Assembly (NCBI RefSeq): GCF_000758525.1 | Contig: NZ_CP009241.1 | Location: 4,154,001-4,218,000 of the forward strand | DNA: 64,000 bases | Direction of reading: 5' to 3' | Source of the DNA: Paenibacillus sp. FSL H7-0357 | GTDB taxonomy: Bacteria > Bacillota > Bacilli > Paenibacillales > Paenibacillaceae | Shown here: positions 27,013-35,093 of the stretch, one piece after another | How the letters are laid out: every line of letters starts with the position of its first letter | How positions within the stretch are numbered: the stretch's first letter is position 1 | Notes under the pieces: generated by a model | Databases searched by the model: none | Seen by the model: only the letters and a program-made list of their open reading frames with translations | Told to the model about the DNA's origin: nothing | Translations under genes and position numbers: made by a program

Positions 27013-27804
27013 ATGCTTAAAGAAATATTTGTTAAGAGTGCAATGACTTATGAATATCCCCCGGATGGGGGGACAGTGCCGATTATAGACCCGTATGATG
27101 GATGTACAATTGGATGTCCTTATTGTTTCCAATTAGAAGATGAGACTTGGAATACTGACTTGAATGTTAAAGTTAATATTTCAGATGTTTTGCAAAAAGA
27201 ACTTATTCAATGGAACAAAGAAGATACTGTGTACTTGGGTAGTAAGTGTGATCCTTATATGGAGATAGAACGGAAATACCAATTAACAAGAAAATGTTTA
27301 CTTGAATTAAGTAAGTTAAACTTGAAATGTATGGTTACAACTAAAGCCGGATCAAAACTTATCTTTAGAGATATTGATGTAATAAAACCTATGGGGAACA
27401 AATTCACTTTACTTTTAGGATTATCTAACCTGCAACAGTTGAGTGAAATCGATGATTATACTCTTATGAGTAATATACAGACAGCAAATCAGTTACACCG
27501 AATGGGAATTACTGTATGGGTATTTATTACTCCGATTTTACCTGGTATTACAGATATAGATTCAATGATTAGCGCAATAGATCAAGACATTCCTGTATTT
27601 TTAGATAAGGTTAGATTAAAACGAAACACTAGACCAGCACTAAGGTTGGAACGTTTCATCGGCAATCATTACCCTCATTTAATTAAGACTTACAAAGACA
27701 TAATCTATAATAATACGGATGTTTACTATGAAGATATCAAAGAAAAGTGGGGTAAAACTGAGAGAGTAAAGTTTGTATTCGAGTCAAGTAATTCAACCGA
27801 CTAA
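27013..27804 (+). CDS. Radical SAM protein (spore photoproduct lyase-like subgroup)
   Basis: A 263-aa protein with a [4Fe-4S]-binding CX3CX2C motif at residues 31-38 (CTIGCPYC) after a PYDG segment, as in SplB-related radical SAM proteins. The following segment KCDPYMEIERKYQLTRKCLLEL and MVTTKAG fit this group. RBS GGAG is spaced for the ATG at 27013; the in-frame ATG at 26998 is less well placed. It is AT-rich relative to the sugar loci. The reaction is unknown. A lipoprotein gene follows by 11 bp and may be co-transcribed. Confidence 0.8.
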   Translation: MLKEIFVKSAMTYEYPPDGGTVPIIDPYDGCTIGCPYCFQLEDETWNTDLNVKVNISDVLQKELIQWNKEDTVYLGSKCDPYMEIERKYQLTRKCLLELSKLNLKCMVTTKAGSKLIFRDIDVIKPMGNKFTLLLGLSNLQQLSEIDDYTLMSNIQTANQLHRMGITVWVFITPILPGITDIDSMISAIDQDIPVFLDKVRLKRNTRPALRLERFIGNHYPHLIKTYKDIIYNNTDVYYEDIKEKWGKTERVKFVFESSNSTD

Positions 27805-27815
27805 GGGGAGTCTTT

Positions 27816-28553
27816 ATGAGAACGATTGGTTATGTACTAATAATACTTTTTAATATATTCCTTTTATCTGCTTGTAATAGTAGCAATGTTAATTCCAGTG
27901 ACCATCCTTCTTCCAAATCCGATGTGGTAGCAAACCACACCAATGAGCCACTTTCAGAAGAAGTGAAAGTAGAAGAAAAACCATCGAAGGATATTATTAC
28001 ATTAATACCATCTGGATGGAGAGTACTAATTCAAGATGATGAACCTGTTACAACAGAAGGTGATTTAAATAAAGATGGAGTTACGGATGTTGCAATGATA
28101 ATTGAGCAACTACAACCTAATACAGAAGAGGCTCCTGAACGGTCCTTACTAATAGCGTTTGGAACAAATGATTCCTACTTGTTATCAATAATTGCAGACA
28201 AAGTCATTTTAAAATCGGATGAAGGAGGCGTTTGGGGAGACCCTTTTGAATCTCTTTCAATTGATAGAGGATCTGTTGTCGTTAGTGATTATGGAGGCAG
28301 TAACTGGAGATGGTACAACAAATATAGATTTAGATTTCAAGATAATGAATGGTATTTGATCGGGGCGACGATGGGAGAGTACTTTTCTGGAAATGCAACT
28401 CAAGAAGAAGCAGATGAACAAGATTATAACTTACTAACTGGAGATTATATTATCAAGAAAACAAATGAAGATGGGAAGATGACGACGGAGCGGGGAAATA
28501 GAGGGAAGCGACAATTAATAAAACTCAAAGATTTCAATATTGAGAACATGTAA
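27816..28553 (+). CDS. Lipoprotein with EF-hand/VCBS-like calcium-binding repeat
   Basis: A 245-aa secreted lipoprotein. The signal peptide ends at the lipobox LSAC (Cys about residue 20). A Ser/Asn-rich linker follows to about residue 60. DLNKDGVTDVAMII near residue 90 is a short Asp-rich loop of the type found in FG-GAP/VCBS and dockerin-like repeats. The remaining sequence (GSNWRWYNKYRFRFQDNEWY) suggests a beta-propeller-like or beta-sandwich domain. The gene begins 11 bp after the radical SAM gene, with RBS AAGGGGAG. The function is unknown. Confidence 0.75.
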   Translation: MRTIGYVLIILFNIFLLSACNSSNVNSSDHPSSKSDVVANHTNEPLSEEVKVEEKPSKDIITLIPSGWRVLIQDDEPVTTEGDLNKDGVTDVAMIIEQLQPNTEEAPERSLLIAFGTNDSYLLSIIADKVILKSDEGGVWGDPFESLSIDRGSVVVSDYGGSNWRWYNKYRFRFQDNEWYLIGATMGEYFSGNATQEEADEQDYNLLTGDYIIKKTNEDGKMTTERGNRGKRQLIKLKDFNIENM

Positions 28554-28611
28554 ATGATAGAATAGATGAATTGATTATCGCCAAGCTTTTTGGCGGAAGG
28601 GAGGATTCGCG

Positions 28612-29361
28612 TTGAGTGGATTATTCGAAATATCTAATCTGTCCAAATACCATTGGGACACTGGAAATCATGCATCTAGATATCTGTTCTCACACATCTC
28701 TGCTCAACTCCCGGAGCCGGACCGGATTGCCCTCATAGGTGCTTCAGGCCAAGGGAAAAGCACGCTGCTGCGGATTCTGGCGCTGCTGGACTCTCCCGAT
28801 GAAGGCGATTTGATCGTGGAAGGTGTCTCGTTCAAGGATATAAATCCCCGGCAATGGCGCATGGCAGTAACTTATGTAGCGCAGCAAGCGGTAATGCTGC
28901 CAGGCAGTGTGGAGGACAATTTACGGCTGGTCAGCCGGCTGCACGGTACTCCTTATGATTCAATTCTTGCCGCACAGCTCATAGAGCAGCTCGGTCTCGA
29001 TTATCTGGATCTCGGGAAGAAAGCGGCAGACTGCTCAGGCGGAGAGAAGCAGCGGATATCGCTGATCCGTTCATTGCTGCTCCGTCCCCGGATACTGTTG
29101 CTGGATGAAATCACAGCTTCACTGGATATGAACAGTTCACAGAAGGTTGAAGCGCTGCTGCTAAATTGGCATCAGAAGGAAGGAACCTCCTTCGTATGGG
29201 TAACGCATGATCTGGAACAGGCCCGCAGAATTAGCAGCAGAACATGGATTTTGAGCCAAGGTAGCCTGCAGGATCATAGCAGTGATTGCTTATTTAAGGA
29301 ACCGGTAGCGGAACTGGCCCGGAAATATATCCAGAGTACTGAAGGGGGAGAGCACTCATGA
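28612..29361 (+). CDS. fetA: ABC transporter ATP-binding protein, FetA/YbbL-like
   Basis: A 249-aa ATPase starting at TTG after GGAAGGGAGG. Motifs: Walker A GASGQGKST (residues about 43-51), Q-loop near YVAQQAV, signature CSGGEKQRISL (about 142-152), Walker B ILLLDEITASLD (about 163-174) and the H-loop VTHD. It overlaps the downstream permease start by 4 bp, typical of fetAB. FetAB-type systems in enterobacteria export iron and protect against oxidative stress; homologues in Firmicutes are usually assigned the same role. The role here is inferred from family and gene pairing. Confidence 0.88.
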   Translation: MSGLFEISNLSKYHWDTGNHASRYLFSHISAQLPEPDRIALIGASGQGKSTLLRILALLDSPDEGDLIVEGVSFKDINPRQWRMAVTYVAQQAVMLPGSVEDNLRLVSRLHGTPYDSILAAQLIEQLGLDYLDLGKKAADCSGGEKQRISLIRSLLLRPRILLLDEITASLDMNSSQKVEALLLNWHQKEGTSFVWVTHDLEQARRISSRTWILSQGSLQDHSSDCLFKEPVAELARKYIQSTEGGEHS

Positions 29362-30122
29362 GCTTGACCGCGCTTAGCTTTACACTGCTGTTTGTCATCG
29401 GAACGATGCTGATCTCCATCTGGCAGAAGCTTGGGTTGGAAAAGGACATAGCCATAGGCACGATCCGTTCTGCCGTTCAGCTGCTGGCGGTAGGCTATGT
29501 GCTGCAGTTTATTTTTCAGGCGGAGCATATGGCCTTTGTCATTTTAATCATTTTTTTTATGATTGGTGTTGCTTCATTTAATGCCGCCAAGCGAGGCAAA
29601 GGGCTGCCGGGGCTGGTATGGAGGATTGCGGTGGCAATTTCCGCCTCGGAGCTGATGATGATGGGAATACTGCTCGGATTGCATATTATCGATGCTACAC
29701 CGCAATATATTATTCCGATCAGTGGAATGACAATCGGAAGTGCTATGGTCGTCTCCGGCCTATTCATTAACCAGTTTAAGCATGAGGTTCAACAGAATAA
29801 AGGGGAAATCGAAACACTGCTGTCCCTGGGTGCAACCGCTCAGCAGGCTATGCAGACCGTCAGAGCCAGGGCTGTGAAATTCAGTATGATTCCTACGATT
29901 GACGGCATGAAGACTGTGGGGCTTGTACAACTGCCCGGGATGATGACCGGGATGATTATTGCTGGGGCCAATCCGGTCATAGCCGTGCGTTATCAGATAC
30001 TCATCGTCTTCTCGTTCACGTCATCCGCTGCCATTACAAGCATACTGCTTAGCGTACTTATTTACCGGCTGTTCTTCACTGCCGGCCTACGTCTGCAGCT
30101 GCCGGGAGCCGGCAAATATTAG
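29358..30122 (+). CDS. fetB: ABC transporter permease, FetB/YbbM-like (UPF0014)
   Basis: A 254-aa membrane protein of the FetB family with about seven predicted membrane segments and the family motif region ATAQQAMQTVRARAVKFSMI (residues about 156-175), then MKTVGLVQLPGMMTGMI. It overlaps fetA by 4 bp (ATGA) and forms the membrane part of the exporter. The 3' end is convergent with the germination operon on the other strand; the intervening 45 bp contain no obvious terminator. Confidence 0.88.
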   Translation: MSLTALSFTLLFVIGTMLISIWQKLGLEKDIAIGTIRSAVQLLAVGYVLQFIFQAEHMAFVILIIFFMIGVASFNAAKRGKGLPGLVWRIAVAISASELMMMGILLGLHIIDATPQYIIPISGMTIGSAMVVSGLFINQFKHEVQQNKGEIETLLSLGATAQQAMQTVRARAVKFSMIPTIDGMKTVGLVQLPGMMTGMIIAGANPVIAVRYQILIVFSFTSSAAITSILLSVLIYRLFFTAGLRLQLPGAGKY

Positions 30123-30167
30123 CTCATGAGCTTAGCAGATATTCACCTTAGAAGGTTGGGAACATCT

Positions 30168-31307
30168 CTACTCAAGAATCCCGGTATCTACAATTTTAAC
30201 TTCCACTTTAGGGTGGAATTGCACTTTACGATAATCCTCAGACCAATTTTTCTCCTTCCAGACATTGTGATGATAAGCAATAAGCTTTCTCCCCACACCA
30301 AAGATATCACAGTTAGCCTTTTGGACTTCTTCCACAACCGATTCGGCTTCCTTTGTGAGAATGTCCGAAAGCGCTTGATTTATTTTTTGAAGATCTTTCT
30401 CTTTTAGCGAATGCTCTCCGGGAAACTCTTCTACGATGGCTTGAAGTTTCAACTCCAAGTTGACATCAACACTTTCGTCAGCAGATACCGATACCTTGAA
30501 TTTACGTTTCACTTTTTTTAAACCTACATTAATGGTAATGTACTCCTGTATATTATCCGGATATCCCAGAACAATTTTCTTTGTGAATCGCGCATTTTTC
30601 CCCTTTTGCCCCTTCAGCAGGACTAGTAATATTGACTGATCCGGGTTCAGCATCCCACTATAATACTGATCATTAAAAAGGGCCAATCCTTTCGTTATAA
30701 TCTCATTGCCTTCTATAGCTATATAGGGAAGTGCAAAGTCCTGCCCAGGATCCTTCAGGAACCGGAACACGGTATCTAACGTTTCTTTTGGGAATACACT
30801 CATTTCCTCAAGACTTTCAATCTTTTGGGTAATGAAATCGCCAATTTTTAATTCCCCAACCATTTTTTGTTCAAGAATGTCGGAGGCATTTCCTTCCGCA
30901 ATAATTACCCTAACGTTGGATGTCGGGTTGGTTGGATCCCTGAAGTTCACATCCAATTTAGAGTAAAGGCCTTGCTCTACCACTGACTTTCCGAGTAATT
31001 GAAAACCATTTTTCAGAAATCTTATGTTTCCCCTCACTCGATTACGCATCTCATTGCTGGCACTACGTAGGTTATGTCCATAACTCGTATGAATTTCGTT
31101 CGTAGTGGATTTTTGCTCAATATCAGGTGGGATGATTAATTCCACAGTTTCTTTTATCTTTCCATTTTCAGTTAGATCAAACCCCACACTGTAGGCCAGA
31201 TGCAAGTCTTTCAAATATTCCCGGTCCCAGCATCCTGTCAGGCTGAGGGGGAAAAGAATAATCAGCACCGACAGTGCAACCGTTCCTAATTTCACGCGCC
31301 ATCTCAT
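30168..31307 (-). CDS. Ger(x)C family spore germination lipoprotein
   Basis: A 379-aa protein with a lipoprotein signal peptide (Cys in LTGCWDREYLKDL at about residue 27) and the GerAC domain organisation. It is the outer, membrane-anchored component of a GerA-type germinant receptor in the spore inner membrane. Its start overlaps the end of the GerAB-like gene by 4 bp. The operon order on the minus strand is A-B-C (33859 to 30168). The 3' end is convergent with fetB. Confidence 0.9.
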   Translation of the reverse strand: MRWRVKLGTVALSVLIILFPLSLTGCWDREYLKDLHLAYSVGFDLTENGKIKETVELIIPPDIEQKSTTNEIHTSYGHNLRSASNEMRNRVRGNIRFLKNGFQLLGKSVVEQGLYSKLDVNFRDPTNPTSNVRVIIAEGNASDILEQKMVGELKIGDFITQKIESLEEMSVFPKETLDTVFRFLKDPGQDFALPYIAIEGNEIITKGLALFNDQYYSGMLNPDQSILLVLLKGQKGKNARFTKKIVLGYPDNIQEYITINVGLKKVKRKFKVSVSADESVDVNLELKLQAIVEEFPGEHSLKEKDLQKINQALSDILTKEAESVVEEVQKANCDIFGVGRKLIAYHHNVWKEKNWSEDYRKVQFHPKVEVKIVDTGILE

Positions 31308-32398
31308 GCAAGGCCACTTCCTTTTCTCTTTATAAATAGAGAAATGATTAACATTAGCAGCGGGAATCCAGCAATAAAGAGATAGGCGGCATTTGTAGAG
31401 GCTGTATCCAGTAGATGAATGCCAACAGAAGTTACTGGCGCAAGCGCGATCATAAATGTAATGATTTTCACAAACGGAGTAAATTTCCGATGGCTTTTCC
31501 GTCTAAATAAAGCACTGAGCCCAATGGACGCTGCATAGCAATAGCTTACGATAGAACATACAAGGGTTATGGTCCAGATCGGCAAAAACAAGATATCTGC
31601 ACGGTCTACAATGAAAAAGCTTAGAGATTTCATTAAGTAAATGACCGGTTCGGGAATCATTTTGATTTGCTCGGAGTTAAAGAACATCAGACAGGTAGAG
31701 ACCACAAAGAAATAGAACAGGGTCACAAACAAGTTAGAGAGACTGACCGTTATCAATTTTTGTTTATCTGTACCTTCAGACAGCGGGTAGATGATCAGCA
31801 TTAATTCGAAACCATACATAGATATGGTTGTTTCCTTTGCTCCTTTCACGATATTCCAGAAGCCTTTTTCCAATAGCGGTAACATATTTTCCAGATGGGC
31901 TTGAGTTAACCCATAGATGATAAATAAAAATAGAGGAATAAAAAGCACGGAAGCCAGCGTATAAAATCTTGCCAACACTGTCAGCTTTTCTCTTGCGAGG
32001 TAGAGAGTCATGATAGAAAAAAGAGCTAGTACAGCCCATCTTGGCGTAGTTTGCAGCATCCATCTCCGGAGCACCTCAACGGTACTAAGCATAATATTGG
32101 AGCCAAGCAGAATAAAGTAACCAATATACAGAATAGTCAATAGACTGCCAATAATCGGGCCTGCAAGTTTCATGCAAATACCGAATAGGTTAAGTCCGGG
32201 GAATTTCTTCAGCAGGACCCAAAGAAGAATGATGACAAGTTGGGTAATAACCCCTGCAACTAAAACAGAAAGCCCACCTCCACCTTTGGCAGTTTCGTTA
32301 AGTTTGTTAGGAAGAGACAGAATACCAACACCGATTTGGGCTTGAATAATAAAAAGGAAGAGTTGTCCCCTTGTGATCATTTTTTCTTTTTGAGCCAC
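31304..32398 (-). CDS. GerAB/endospore germination permease
   Basis: A 364-aa membrane protein of the amino acid permease-like GerAB family with about ten predicted membrane segments (start ITRGQLFLFIIQAQIGVGIL). GTG start after AGGAG. It belongs to the three-gene germinant-receptor operon and binds the germinant in known receptors. The specific nutrient cannot be deduced. It overlaps the GerC gene by 4 bp and follows the GerA gene after a 36-bp gap. Confidence 0.9.
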   Translation of the reverse strand: MAQKEKMITRGQLFLFIIQAQIGVGILSLPNKLNETAKGGGGLSVLVAGVITQLVIILLWVLLKKFPGLNLFGICMKLAGPIIGSLLTILYIGYFILLGSNIMLSTVEVLRRWMLQTTPRWAVLALFSIMTLYLAREKLTVLARFYTLASVLFIPLFLFIIYGLTQAHLENMLPLLEKGFWNIVKGAKETTISMYGFELMLIIYPLSEGTDKQKLITVSLSNLFVTLFYFFVVSTCLMFFNSEQIKMIPEPVIYLMKSLSFFIVDRADILFLPIWTITLVCSIVSYCYAASIGLSALFRRKSHRKFTPFVKIITFMIALAPVTSVGIHLLDTASTNAAYLFIAGFPLLMLIISLFIKRKGSGLA

Positions 32399-32434
32399 CG
32401 TATCAACTCCTGTAAGTACTGTGTAAATTAATGA

Positions 32435-33859
32435 TCATTTATCCGTTTTTGGGTTGCTTGAACTCTTTCGGATAGACCAAATTGGAAAGCGTACGAAGGT
32501 ATCTTTCAAGCCTTGAAATTTCAACGGACTTAAGGGTCTCAGGTAGGGTTGCCCAAATGATTCTAGCTTGCACAAATGTATGAAAATGAGTGTTAACCCA
32601 AATGATATCCCAATATATCCGAATAATGAGGCAGCAATCATCAATGGAAACCGCATAAACCGGATAGCAGAGCTCATTTCGTTGGAAGGGATAAGAAAAG
32701 ATGCAATGGCAGTCAACGCTACAACAATGATCATCGAATAAGAAACCAATCCCGCCTTAACAATTGCATCCCCGATGACCAACCCCCCAACAATCCCAAT
32801 AGTTTGACCTACACGGCTGGGCAGACGAAGTCCTGCTTCCCGCAGCAGTTCGAATATAAGTTCAAGCAGCATCGCTTCAATCAGCGGAGGAAAAGGGACC
32901 CGGGTCAATAAACCTTGAATCGAAAAAAACAATTGCAAGGGAAGGACATTGGAGTGGAAAGAAACGGTGGCAATGTAGAGCGCTGGCAACTGAAATGCTG
33001 TTACAAAGCCGATCAGACGGATAAACCGGACAAGAGAAGCGATCATCCATCGATTGTTATAGTCATCCGGTGTCTGATAAAAGCTGAAGAAGCTCGCCGG
33101 CAAAATCAGAGCTGTGGGGTCCCCATCCAGCAGTATGGCGACATATCCGTCCAGCAAATAAGCTGAGGTATGATCCGGACGCTCCGTATTGATTAGTTGC
33201 GGAAATATGGAGAAGGAGTTATCCTCCGTTAATTCCTGAATAAAGCCAGTGGAGATTATCCAATCGAGCGAAATTTTCTTTATTCTTGATTCTACAATCT
33301 TTATCAATTCAGGGTTGGCGATATTCTCCATATAGACTAAGCCTACCTGTTTGGGGGCGAATTTCCCAAGTGTGAAGTAGCGGACAATAAGGTTTGGGGA
33401 GGCTATTTGTTTGCGAATCAGGTATAAGTTAACCTTCATCTGTTCAATAAAACCGTTATGAGGTCCCCGAATAACCCCTTCATTCTCAGGTTCGCTAATG
33501 CTTCGTTCGTATTTGGCAGGAGTGTTGAGGACATAGAATTCAGACATTTCTTCTAAAAAATAAACACAGCTTCCTTCAAGAAGTCCCTGAATACCTTGGT
33601 TTAGTTCTGTTTCCAAACTGAAACTAAGTGTTGTGAAAAGCTTAGAGAGGTCTTTGTCCTGATTACGGCTAAAAGGAACAATCACGTTCCGTTCAATCAA
33701 TTCCGTATCAGTGAGAGACTCCAGATAAAAGACCATTCCTTCCTTTCCCTGAAAGGATAAGTTTCTTTTTTTGAGGTCACTTGTATAGAATAGTGCGGCT
33801 TCGATATAATCGGAGTTTTGATCTACAGAAGGAAATGAGGTCTGAGTTTGGTTAGTCAT
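32435..33859 (-). CDS. GerA family spore germination protein
   Basis: A 474-aa protein with a soluble N-terminal part and about five membrane segments in the C-terminal half, typical of GerAA subunits (NVIVPFSRNQDKDL, GPHNGFIEQMKVNLYLIRK at about 152-170, PFPPLIEAMLLELIFELLRE at about 343-362, then LRLPSRVGQTIGIVGGLVIG). It forms the channel-like subunit of the receptor. First gene of the minus-strand operon. Its ribosome binding site is poor, which is unusual for this window. Confidence 0.9.
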   Translation of the reverse strand: MTNQTQTSFPSVDQNSDYIEAALFYTSDLKKRNLSFQGKEGMVFYLESLTDTELIERNVIVPFSRNQDKDLSKLFTTLSFSLETELNQGIQGLLEGSCVYFLEEMSEFYVLNTPAKYERSISEPENEGVIRGPHNGFIEQMKVNLYLIRKQIASPNLIVRYFTLGKFAPKQVGLVYMENIANPELIKIVESRIKKISLDWIISTGFIQELTEDNSFSIFPQLINTERPDHTSAYLLDGYVAILLDGDPTALILPASFFSFYQTPDDYNNRWMIASLVRFIRLIGFVTAFQLPALYIATVSFHSNVLPLQLFFSIQGLLTRVPFPPLIEAMLLELIFELLREAGLRLPSRVGQTIGIVGGLVIGDAIVKAGLVSYSMIIVVALTAIASFLIPSNEMSSAIRFMRFPLMIAASLFGYIGISFGLTLIFIHLCKLESFGQPYLRPLSPLKFQGLKDTFVRFPIWSIRKSSSNPKTDK

Positions 33860-34194
33860 TATAAGGCGCTCAACTTTCGATTAGTTTTGCTTTTAACGTT
33901 CCCGGATGATTTGCAGAATATTCCTGACGGGAGCTTTAACGTGTGATACAGAAGAGTACGGCGGATGATGTTGAGCAGCAGAGGTTTCTGTTTTGTTTTC
34001 CTAGGGACATGAAGTAGAGCAAAAATGAGCAAATCATCGATCGCGTAAGAGTAAAACCAAAGAATGCGCATTCATTCGTGAAGTGATGGCATTTTGGGCT
34101 TCTTTTGCCATCCGCAGCGTTTTACATTAAATGGTCACAGGCGTAAGATTCAAATCAACAACCGAATGAAATATAACTGTTCTCAAATGGCTGA
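33860..34194. other. Intergenic region between germination operon and riboswitch
   Basis: About 330 bp between divergent units. It should hold the promoter of the germination operon on the minus strand (a forespore sigma-G promoter is expected, but no clear match was recognised) and the promoter for the riboswitch transcript on the plus strand. A 70-codon minus-strand ORF here has no family resemblance and is treated as chance. Confidence 0.4.
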
Positions 34195-34375
34195 ATTCCG
34201 ATAATGGGAACGGGGGAACCAATGGTGAATGCGGCTTTTGCTCAGATAGCTGCCGCTCACTTGGGGTGAATCCTTGCTGCGTGCTGAACAGCCGCTTCTT
34301 ACAAGGTAGGGCAATCTCGCTGCCCGAATCCGTCAGCTAACCCCGTAAGCCTCGAAGAGAGAGGATGAGCGCCAT
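34195..34375 (+). ncRNA. c-di-AMP (ydaO/yuaA-type) riboswitch
   Basis: Several conserved blocks of the ydaO aptamer occur in the right order: GAACGGGGGAACCAA (34208-34222), CTTGGGGTGAATCC (34259-34272), GGTAGGGCA...TGCCCGAATCCG (34305-34332) and CAGCTAACCCCGTAAGC (34334-34350), then a GA-rich 3' end. This RNA binds cyclic di-AMP and normally turns gene expression off when the ligand is bound. A terminator follows at 34388, as expected for transcriptional control. The downstream genes are an NfeD-like protein and a flotillin. Confidence 0.9.
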
Positions 34376-34387
34376 GATCGATTAACC

Positions 34388-34423
34388 GACCACGGAGAGC
34401 CCTGATGCTTCTGTGGTCTTTTT
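34388..34423 (+). terminator. Riboswitch expression-platform terminator
   Basis: GACCACGGA pairs with TCTGTGGTC around a short loop, followed by TTTTT. It lies about 15 bp after the aptamer and 110-150 bp before the NfeD-like gene, consistent with c-di-AMP-dependent termination. Confidence 0.75.
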
Positions 34424-34552
34424 GCTGCGCATGCAGAAAGGAAAGTTGATCTGTATAAGAGTTTAATAATCTTATAACAACGTAAATCAGAGTCATTAGG
34501 CAACTATCTAAAATGCTTTAAAGGGGGGATTGTTATCGTTACTGTATTTATC

Positions 34553-35071
34553 GTGTGCTTCTGGGTTGGATTGCTGCTTCTCCTCAGCGGCGGATTTCAT
34601 GGGCATGGCCTGGCGGGTCATCTGCATATGGGAGGTGGCGATGCTGGTGGTCCGGGCTTTGTGCCCATACTCCCTCTGATGGTGTTTGTCACGGTCTGGG
34701 GCGGCAGTGGTTATGTGCTTACCCGGTTCAGCGGAATGAATATGCTAGCAGTGGTGCTGATCTGCACCGTGCTTGCCTTGCTGCTGGGCTGTCTGATATA
34801 TGCGGTGCTGGCCCGGGTGATGACTCGGTATGACAGTAGCATGAATAAAATGGATTATGAGCAGGCGGGACAACTTGGGTACATCAGTATTTCTGCAGTG
34901 GATGGAGCAGTGGGAGAGATGGAATATGTGCTGCATGGAACGATGCGTTCCATTGGAGTGCGGGCAGAAACCGGCCAGCAGCTCGCCAAGGGCGACAGGG
35001 TGATTATTTTGAAGGTGGATAAAGGAATGGCGGTAGTCACCCTCTTCGAGAGGGAAAACGAACAATTATAA
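34553..35071 (+). CDS. NfeD-like/YuaF-type membrane protein
   Basis: At least 172 aa: two or three N-terminal membrane segments, a Gly/His-rich loop, and a soluble C-terminal OB-fold-like domain (GYISISAVDGAVGEMEYVL, GDRVIILKVDKGMAVV) as in NfeD/YuaF partners of flotillins. It is 22 bp upstream of the flotillin gene, the usual pairing. The first conventional codon is GTG at 34553, but the only good Shine-Dalgarno (AAGGGGGGA, 34521-34529) is 24 nt away and the frame is open through it, so translation may start at a rare codon such as ATC at 34535, giving an N-terminus V-T-V-F-I-V-C-F-W. Confidence 0.8.
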   Translation: MCFWVGLLLLLSGGFHGHGLAGHLHMGGGDAGGPGFVPILPLMVFVTVWGGSGYVLTRFSGMNMLAVVLICTVLALLLGCLIYAVLARVMTRYDSSMNKMDYEQAGQLGYISISAVDGAVGEMEYVLHGTMRSIGVRAETGQQLAKGDRVIILKVDKGMAVVTLFERENEQL

Positions 35072-35093
35072 ATAACGGGGAGTGTCGAACCGA

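Noticed and set aside
33859..34071. 70-codon minus-strand ORF just upstream of the GerA gene
   Set aside because: No RBS and no similarity to a known leader peptide; treated as chance.
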